From Acidobacteriota bacterium (GTDB lineage: Bacteria; Acidobacteriota; Thermoanaerobaculia; UBA5066): a stretch of 64,000 nucleotides of DNA. Below the pieces are notes generated by a model. The model saw only the letters and a program-made list of their open reading frames with translations, had not been told where the DNA came from and made no database searches. Where the stretch lies: NCBI GenBank assembly GCA_016716715.1, contig JADJVE010000003.1:186001-250000 (forward strand), written 5' to 3'. Shown here in pieces: positions 58,722-64,000 of the stretch (position 1 is the stretch's first letter; every line of letters begins with the position of its first letter). The position numbers and the translations under genes were made by a program.

Positions 58722-60127
58722 GCGGCGCACCCGTCGCGGCCAGCCTCGCTGCCGCAGCGATCGTCGCGGCCGCGGGCCTCGCACTCGCGGACCTCGTGCC
58801 GGTCCTGCGGGAGCGCGCCCTTCTGAGAAGACTCGGCTGGGCGTGGCTCCTCGGCTGCGCGTGGCTGGGCGGAGGAGCGTACGCCGCGTCGCACGTCCTC
58901 CATCTCCCGCTCCGCCGAGGCGTGCTGCTTCCGATCCTTCTCCTGCCCGTGGCCGCGGCGCTCGCACGGCGCCTGCGTTCGACGGTGCCGGAGCGGTCCG
59001 CCCGGGTCCCTCTCAAACCATTCGAAGGAATTCTCCTCTCTTTTCTCCTCGCGTTCGGAGTCTTCATGACCGCCAGCCTCGTCGTGAACGGCCTCGCGGT
59101 CCCCGTGTCCGACTGGGACGGCAAGATGACCTGGGTCGCGCAGGCGCGCTTCATCCGCGGCGCGCGGACGGTGGACGCGCCCGCCCTGCGCGAGGCCTCG
59201 GCGTGGGTCATCCATCCGCGCTACCCGGTGCTGATGCCGGTCCTCCAGACGGCCGCGCAGGAGATCGTCGACGCGCCGTGGGACGACCGGTTCGTGCGGC
59301 CGCTCTACGCGCTCTTCTGGCCGGCGTTTCTGCTCGTCCTCTTCGACGCCGCCTCCGCGCGCGCGGGCCGCCTCGCGGCCGCCGCCGCCGCGCTTGCGGC
59401 CGCGTGCGCGCCTTACCTCGCGTTCTCGCTGCACGGCGGGGCGGCGGGCACGTACAGCGACCTTCCGCTGGCGTGCTTCTGGGGAGGTGGCCTGCTTCTC
59501 CTCACGTCCGAAGGAGCGGGCCTCGGCGAGGGCCTGGCCTCCGGCCTCCTTTTGGGTGCGGCCGTCCTTACGAAAAGCGAAGGCCTGCCGCTCGCGGCCG
59601 TCGCGCTCGCCGCCGCGCTCGCGTGGGCGGTCGCGGGGAGGCGGCTCACCGCGAGCCGCCTCCCGCTCCTCGCCGCGGTGGGCGCCGTCGGTGGGGCGGC
59701 GTTACTCCTGGCGTCGTGGCGCTCCGGAATACCGCCGCGCTACGACGAGGGACAGGTCGCGGCGTTCGGCCTCGCCGCGCTGGCGAAGGGCGCGGTCGCG
59801 CGCCTGCCGGAAGCCGCGCGGGCGTGTCTCCACGCGATGGCGGATCGCAAGGAGTGGGGATTCACGTGGCTCCTCGTGCCGCTCGGGCTCGTCCTCGGCG
59901 CGCGGCGGCTCGGCCGGCTCGCCGCGGTCCCGCTCGCCGCCGCGCTCGCAGGGGCTCTCGCGTTCTACGCGGCGGCGTACGCCCTCTCGGTGTGGCCGGC
60001 CGGAGAGCTCGCCCTGACGACGTGGGACCGGTTTCTCATCCAGATGGGGCTGCCGCTCTTCGCGCTCCTCGCGCTCGCCCTCGACCCGCGGCCGGCCCCG
60101 CCTCAGCGAATCGCAGCCAGCTCGTAG
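58718..60127 (+). CDS. GT-C-type membrane protein, right-arm third gene (paralogue of 51563-52987)
   Basis: 469 residues with about eleven hydrophobic segments. The probable active loop is VSDWDGKMTWVAQARFIRG, followed by HPRYPVLMPVLQ, LHGGAAGTYSDLPLACFWGG and TTWDRFLIQMGLPLFALLAL. It matches the left-arm third gene over its whole length. The 'W.RFL.Q...PL' ending is common to both. Three overlapping genes make this arm one translational unit. Its 3' end overlaps the convergent M20 gene by 25 bp. Confidence 0.8.
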   Translation: MSGAPVAASLAAAAIVAAAGLALADLVPVLRERALLRRLGWAWLLGCAWLGGGAYAASHVLHLPLRRGVLLPILLLPVAAALARRLRSTVPERSARVPLKPFEGILLSFLLAFGVFMTASLVVNGLAVPVSDWDGKMTWVAQARFIRGARTVDAPALREASAWVIHPRYPVLMPVLQTAAQEIVDAPWDDRFVRPLYALFWPAFLLVLFDAASARAGRLAAAAAALAAACAPYLAFSLHGGAAGTYSDLPLACFWGGGLLLLTSEGAGLGEGLASGLLLGAAVLTKSEGLPLAAVALAAALAWAVAGRRLTASRLPLLAAVGAVGGAALLLASWRSGIPPRYDEGQVAAFGLAALAKGAVARLPEAARACLHAMADRKEWGFTWLLVPLGLVLGARRLGRLAAVPLAAALAGALAFYAAAYALSVWPAGELALTTWDRFLIQMGLPLFALLALALDPRPAPPQRIAASS

Positions 60128-61611
60128 AGGTAGTCGACGAACGACCGCGCCGCGCCGTCGAAGCCCGAGACCTTCGGGTTCGTCGACTCGATCACGAAGT
60201 ACTCGTCCGGCGCGTGCGCGCCGCTGCCGTGCCCGAGGCCGTGGTGGCCGGAGGCGAGCTTGAGCGGCTCGCCCGTGAAGACGTAGCCGGGGTACGAGCC
60301 CGCGTTCCTCACCCAGAGCATCGGGTCGAGGCCGGCGCGCTTGTAGACGGACATCTGCGCGCGGATGAGCGGCGCGTCGGCGGACGTCTCCGTGGGACTG
60401 TAGCCGCCCGAGACGTTCACCTCGATGTCGCCGAAGCCGCTCTTCGCGAGGTGGGCCTTCAAGGCCGCGATCGCGCCGTCGAACGTCATGTCGGGGACCA
60501 GGCGGAGGTCGAGCTTCGCGACGGCCTTGTTCGGCAGCATCGTCTTGCCGCCGGGGCCCATGTAGCCGCCGACGAGGCCCTGGATGTTCACGGTCGGCGA
60601 GAAGGCCAGGCGCTCGAGGGAGGCGCGCCACGAATCGTCGTGCGCCCAGCGCGATGCGCCGAGCATCTTCTTCGCCATCGCCTCGTCGAGGCGCTTCGCG
60701 GCCGCGTCGATCATCGCCGCCTGGGCGGCGTTCGGCGGCTTGGCGGCGGCGGCGAGGCCGTCGATGGCCGGATCGCCGTCGGCGTTCACGAGCGTCGCGA
60801 GCGCCTGCACGAGGTGGAACGCGGGGCTGTCGAGGCGCGCGCGGTTCGCGGAGTGGACGTCCTTCGACGGGCCGCGGCCCCACTTCGCGCCGCTCGACAC
60901 GAGCTCCAGCTCGACGACGCCCTTGGCGCCGAGCGAGACCTGCACCGAGCCGTCGGCGTCCTGGCCCGCGCCGGGCATGAAGACGCCCATCGTGTTCTTC
61001 AGCGCCGCGAGGACCTCGGGCTTGCGCACGATCTCGGGGATGTGCGGCGACCCGATCTCCTCCTCGCCCTCGGCGACGAGGACGAGGTTCACGGGGAGCT
61101 TCACGCCCGCGCCCCGGAACGCGTGGAGCGCGGCGAGGAACGCGGCCTCCGGGCCCTTCTGGTTCACGGCGCCGCGGCCGACGAGAGCCTTGCCGAACCC
61201 CGGCTTGTCGACGATCCGCGCCTCGAAGGGCGGCGCGACCTTCCACTCGGCGGGATCCGCCTGCTTGACGTCGTACATGAAGTAGAGGCCGACGGTCCGC
61301 GGCGCGCCCGCGTCGAGCGTCGCGAAGACGCCCGGGACGCCGGACGTCGGCATCCTGACGGCGGTCTGGAAGCCCGCGTCCTTCGCGAGCGACATCATCT
61401 GGGCGGCGCCGGTCTCGACGCCGCGGCCCTCGGCCGCGATCGTCGGGTTCCGAACCCAGTCCTGCAGGCGCGCGACGGCTTCGCCGTGCCGCTTCTCGAT
61501 CTCGGCGTAGACCTTCGCTTTGTCGTCCGCGGCGAAGGCGAAGCGGGGGAGGGAGGACATGGCGGCGGTCGCGGCGGCCGCGCCGAGGAGGTCACGTCTG
61601 TTCATCGGCAT
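60103..61611 (-). CDS. Tat-exported M20-family peptidase-like protein with altered metal site
   Basis: 502 residues with a twin-arginine signal (NRRDLLGAAAATAAM, cut near AFAA), so exported folded. The fold is M20 (di-zinc aminoacylase/carboxypeptidase): AEGEEEIGSPHIPEIV holds the catalytic Glu, the dimerisation domain is in the middle (SKDVHSAN, YMGPGGKTMLPN), and GHGSGAHAPDEYFVIE gives the last His. Two usual metal ligands are replaced: the first-strand His of 'GHYDV' is Met112 (FMYDVKQ) and the bridging Asp of 'GRGASDDKG' is Asn150 (GRGAVNQKG). It may use one metal or have a different activity. TAGACT ends 6 nt before the ATG. Confidence 0.87.
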   Translation of the reverse strand: MPMNRRDLLGAAAATAAMSSLPRFAFAADDKAKVYAEIEKRHGEAVARLQDWVRNPTIAAEGRGVETGAAQMMSLAKDAGFQTAVRMPTSGVPGVFATLDAGAPRTVGLYFMYDVKQADPAEWKVAPPFEARIVDKPGFGKALVGRGAVNQKGPEAAFLAALHAFRGAGVKLPVNLVLVAEGEEEIGSPHIPEIVRKPEVLAALKNTMGVFMPGAGQDADGSVQVSLGAKGVVELELVSSGAKWGRGPSKDVHSANRARLDSPAFHLVQALATLVNADGDPAIDGLAAAAKPPNAAQAAMIDAAAKRLDEAMAKKMLGASRWAHDDSWRASLERLAFSPTVNIQGLVGGYMGPGGKTMLPNKAVAKLDLRLVPDMTFDGAIAALKAHLAKSGFGDIEVNVSGGYSPTETSADAPLIRAQMSVYKRAGLDPMLWVRNAGSYPGYVFTGEPLKLASGHHGLGHGSGAHAPDEYFVIESTNPKVSGFDGAARSFVDYLYELAAIR

Positions 61612-61617
61612 GGGGGG

Positions 61618-61623
61618 AGTCTA
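61618..61623 (-). promoter_or_regulatory. -10 box (TAGACT) of the M20 gene
   Basis: TAGACT-CCCCCC-ATG on the minus strand, a 6-nt gap and no SD. It lies between the MoxR stop (61637) and this start, so the gene is probably transcribed on its own. Confidence 0.5.
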
Positions 61624-61636
61624 ACGCCGGGTCAGG

Positions 61637-63208
61637 TCAGCCTCTGCTCCTCATCAGGTTGAACTTCGCGAGCTCCGCGTACGTCAGCGTCGAGTCGAGG
61701 TCCTCGCGCGCGATCCGGAGGTTCTGGACGAGCCCCTCGAGGACGAGCTCCATGAGGAACGCGCGCTCGTAGTGGTCGCGCGGCTTGGCGTGCTTGAGGA
61801 CGAAGTCCGAGAGGCCGGTGACGGACTCGAGCGTCTTGAGGTGCTCGGAGAACGGCGTCTGGTCCGAGAGGACGATCTTCTTTCCGTCCCCGAACCACGC
61901 CGCGATCGCGTCGTACGGTCCCGGCGGGGGAGCGGCCGCGGCCGCGCGCCGCCCCTCGGCCCTCTCGAGCGTCGTCGGGCCGCCGCCCTCGTCCTCGTCG
62001 AAGTCGCCGCGCGGGCGGCGCGGGCGCTCGGCGCGTCCGCGCGGCCCCTCGACGGGCGGGAACTGCGCTTCGAAGAGGTTCTTCACGGCGTCGCCAATGA
62101 GCTTCTTGGCGACGATCTCGGCGCCCTGCTGCTCGCCCTCGAAGACCATCTCGACCTTGCCCGTGATGGCGGGCAGCGTCGCGAAGAGGTCCACGAGGCG
62201 CGGCGCGACGACGGTCTCGCCGGTCGTGAGCGCGCGGCGCTCGAGGTTCGAGATCAGGAGCTCGCGCGCCGCGATCGGGAGGCGCGCGGAGACGCCCGAG
62301 GACTGGTCCACGAGCTCGCTCTTCCTCGCGACGAAGGCGATCTCCTCGACGAGGAGCTTGACCTCTTCGCCGAGCAGCACCGTCACGCCGTGCAGCGTGC
62401 GGTCCGTCCACGCCTCCTGGTCCGTGATCGCGGAGGCGACCTTCGGGTCCTGCGGGTAGTGCGTGAGGATCTGCGACGCGATGCGGTCCTTGAGCGGCGT
62501 GATGATGTTGCCGCGATTCGTGTAGTCCTCGGGGTTCGCGCTGAACACCATCAGGACGTCGAGCGGGATGCGCAGCGGGAAGCCGCGGATCTGCAGGTCG
62601 CGCTCCTCGAGGATGTTCAGGAGGCCGACCTGGATGCGGGGCTGCAGGTCGGGCAGCTCGTTGATCGCGAAGATGCCGCGGTTCGTGCGCGGGACGATCC
62701 CGTAGTGGATGACGTCCTCGTCCGCGAACGTCTTGCGGAGCGTCGCGGCCTTCACGGGGTCGACGTCGCCGATGAGGTCGGCGATCGTGACGTCGGGCGT
62801 CGCGAGCTTCTCGCGGTAGCGCGCGTCGCGCCCGAGCCACGCGACGGGGAGGTCGTCCCCGGCGGAGGCGGCCATGCGCCGCCCGTAAGCCGTGAACGGC
62901 GCGAACGGGGACTCGTTCAGCTCGGAGCCCGCGATGACGGGGATCGCCTCGTCGAGGAGGTTGACGAGGGCGCGCAGGATGCGCGTCTTGGCCTGGCCGC
63001 GCAGGCCGAGGAGGATGATGTCGTGGCGCGCGAGGATCGCGTTCTGGAGCGCGGGGACGACCGTCTTCTCGTAGCCGAGGATGCCGGGGAAGACGTTCTC
63101 GCCCGCCTTCAGCTTCGCGATGAGGTTGTCGCGGATCTCGTCCTTGACGGTCTTCGGGGCGTATCCGGCCGCGACGAGCTCTCCGAGGGTGGTCGGGCGA
63201 TCGGTCAT
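61637..63208 (-). CDS. MoxR/ChlI-type AAA+ ATPase
   Basis: 523 residues. Walker A is GLRGQAKTRIL (68-78), the variant seen in this ATPase branch; Walker B and sensor regions are in GIFAINELPDLQPRIQVGLL and DVLMVFSANPEDYTNRG. The rest of the AAA+ lid follows, then an acidic/Arg-Pro linker (about 415-450) and a C-terminal helical domain. Related ATPases cooperate with VWA proteins in remodelling or metal insertion; the candidate partner here is at 48905-49993, not adjacent. AAGGGAG lies 5 nt before ATG 63208. A palindrome at 63259-63277 lies upstream. Confidence 0.9.
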   Translation of the reverse strand: MTDRPTTLGELVAAGYAPKTVKDEIRDNLIAKLKAGENVFPGILGYEKTVVPALQNAILARHDIILLGLRGQAKTRILRALVNLLDEAIPVIAGSELNESPFAPFTAYGRRMAASAGDDLPVAWLGRDARYREKLATPDVTIADLIGDVDPVKAATLRKTFADEDVIHYGIVPRTNRGIFAINELPDLQPRIQVGLLNILEERDLQIRGFPLRIPLDVLMVFSANPEDYTNRGNIITPLKDRIASQILTHYPQDPKVASAITDQEAWTDRTLHGVTVLLGEEVKLLVEEIAFVARKSELVDQSSGVSARLPIAARELLISNLERRALTTGETVVAPRLVDLFATLPAITGKVEMVFEGEQQGAEIVAKKLIGDAVKNLFEAQFPPVEGPRGRAERPRRPRGDFDEDEGGGPTTLERAEGRRAAAAAPPPGPYDAIAAWFGDGKKIVLSDQTPFSEHLKTLESVTGLSDFVLKHAKPRDHYERAFLMELVLEGLVQNLRIAREDLDSTLTYAELAKFNLMRSRG

Positions 63209-63258
63209 GAGACTCCCTTGCCGCAAGCTTACGGGATAAAGGCTCCGGGAGATTGCGG

Positions 63259-63277
63259 ACTGACCGGACCGGTCAGT
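63259..63277. promoter_or_regulatory. Perfect inverted repeat upstream of the MoxR-type gene
   Basis: ACTGACCGG and CCGGTCAGT flank a single A: 9-bp perfect arms. It sits 51-69 bp before the MoxR-gene ATG and 17 bp after the stop of the thioredoxin-like gene (same strand). It could be a dimeric regulator's operator or part of a terminator, but no T run follows. Confidence 0.5.
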
Positions 63278-63293
63278 GTGCGTTGCGGCCCAG

Positions 63294-63812
63294 TCAACCC
63301 GACTGGAAGTCGCGCACGAGGTCGCCCGGCGGCACGACGGGAACTCTCGCGAGGTTCCGCGCGCCAGAGAGGCGCGATCCGAGGGCTTCCATCTTTTCTT
63401 TCGACCAGCCAGAGAAGATTTCTTCGAGTGATCCTGCAGAAGACACGAGCACGATGTGGGGAACCGCTTCGACGTGAAAGGCGTTGGACGCGGCAAAACG
63501 GGGCTCCGGATCCAGGACCAGATCGAACGTGGCCTTTCCGAACTCCTCGAAGAAAACTCCGCTTTCGGCGGCTCCGTTCTGCGAGACGCCTACGACCTTC
63601 GCAGCCGTCCCTCCGTAGGCCTCGTGCAGGCGCTGCACGTACGGCCAGGCCAGCCGGCACGTCGGGCAGGAGGTCTTGAAGAACGCGAGGAGGAGCGGAA
63701 GGCCGTTTGCCTCCGCGAGGAGGCCCTCCGTCGTCACCGGTTCGCCGCCGGGGCGCGCGAAGGTGGCGGACGGAGCGGGGGTTCCGGGAGCGAACTCTGC
63801 GGGCGAGACCAT
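63294..63812 (-). CDS. Thioredoxin-like (TlpA/AhpC-TSA class) protein
   Basis: 172 residues, no signal peptide. The thioredoxin motif CPTC (Cys49, Cys52) lies in LAFFKTSCPTCRLAWPYVQ, with the preceding FAPGTPAPSATF strand and later VVGVSQ and cis-Pro AVPHIVLVS. This is the TlpA/redoxin layout; a cytosolic thiol-disulfide exchange or peroxide-related role is inferred. CAGACT ends 5 nt before ATG 63812. It follows the partial gene at the window edge by 17 bp in the same direction, so both may be one operon. Confidence 0.88.
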   Translation of the reverse strand: MVSPAEFAPGTPAPSATFARPGGEPVTTEGLLAEANGLPLLLAFFKTSCPTCRLAWPYVQRLHEAYGGTAAKVVGVSQNGAAESGVFFEEFGKATFDLVLDPEPRFAASNAFHVEAVPHIVLVSSAGSLEEIFSGWSKEKMEALGSRLSGARNLARVPVVPPGDLVRDFQSG

Positions 63813-63829
63813 GCCCGAGTCTGCCGGGC

Positions 63830-64000
63830 TCAGTTGCCGCCGGCGTGCGGCGCGCCGTCGCCCGAGGCCGGCGCGGAAGCGGGCGGGCGCGGCGCGGCGT
63901 CCGCCACGCGGAACGTGAGCGCCTTGGCCCCTCCGGAAGTCGCGAGGTAGCGGGCGGTCACGTGGTCCTTCGGCTTCAGGTCCTCGAGCGGCACGGCCTT
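63830..64000 (-). CDS. Hypothetical protein, C-terminal 56 residues (cut by the window edge)
   Basis: The minus-strand frame is open from the right edge to a TGA at 63830-63832. The visible part has KAVPLEDLKPKDHVTARYLA then GGAKALTFRV, a beta-hairpin phrase ('V.LEDLKPGD.V.V.Y') common in small OB/KOW-like or DUF5666-like secreted domains, followed by a low-complexity Ala/Pro/Gly tail. Too little is present to name it. Confidence 0.6.
   Translation of the reverse strand, partial: KAVPLEDLKPKDHVTARYLATSGGAKALTFRVADAAPRPPASAPASGDGAPHAGGN

Overview
This window is very G+C-rich (by eye near 70 %, not computed), gene-dense bacterial chromosome with no stretch over 300 bases lacking a gene. Three Ser/Thr protein kinases of the WD40/TolB, PEGA and TPR types, an ECF sigma factor coupled to one of them, a short secreted protein of a family common in Acidobacteriota, and an outer membrane (FadL, Pal, MacAB-type exporter) point to a Gram-negative member of the Acidobacteriota, possibly the Thermoanaerobaculia. 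That placement is inference. No phage, insertion sequence, CRISPR array or rRNA was seen.

Layout. 1-3184: a secreted protein cut by the left edge, a kinase/TolB fusion and tRNA-Ala(CGC). 3252-9194: envelope proteins (SRPBCC, YihY, DUF883), selenophosphate synthetase selD with an in-frame UGA (selenocysteine) at its catalytic position, a DUF2007 protein and a PEGA kinase. 9195-16475: a double cyclic-nucleotide-binding protein, the glycine cleavage operon gcvT-gcvH-gcvPA-gcvPB and a FakA-DegV fusion. 16613-21846: FadL porin, GDSL esterase, Pal lipoprotein, strong terminator, EF-P and an M23 peptidase. 21898-30106: a signalling block (four-GAF histidine kinase, GAF/HD-GYP protein, secreted unknown, ECF sigma factor, TPR kinase). 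30103-36049: amino-acid permease, UvrD-type helicase, permuted aconitase-family enzyme, lipoprotein. 36118-40468: a MacAB-like exporter with two different permeases and a separate ATPase. 40507-45373: the conserved phoH-ybeY-corC-era block, then a PilZ protein. 45370-50000: an MglA-like GTPase with a long coiled-coil tail, an MBL hydrolase, small envelope proteins and a VWA protein. 50049-60127: a cluster of polytopic glycosyltransferase-like proteins. 60103-64000: Tat-exported M20 peptidase, MoxR-type ATPase, thioredoxin-like protein and a cut CDS.

Most striking features. (1) SelD is itself a selenoprotein, with a SECIS-like hairpin just after the UGA. (2) The 50-60 kb cluster is built as two three-gene operons facing away from a 50-bp divergent promoter; the second and third genes of the arms are paralogous pairs, and three of the six proteins share a C-terminal beta-rich module with a PRPDV...P..GD...AG motif. 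(3) At least ten genes at operon heads have a TANNNT-like -10 box ending only 5-8 nt (six times exactly 6 nt) before the start codon and usually no Shine-Dalgarno sequence, a strong sign of leaderless transcripts. Genes inside operons overlap by ATGA/GTGA/TGATG or carry an SD. (4) Three genes (an M23 peptidase, phoH, a PilZ protein) appear to need non-ATG/GTG/TTG starts.

Start codons were chosen from SD sequences, -10 spacing, overlaps and signal peptides and differ in places from the longest possible frame.
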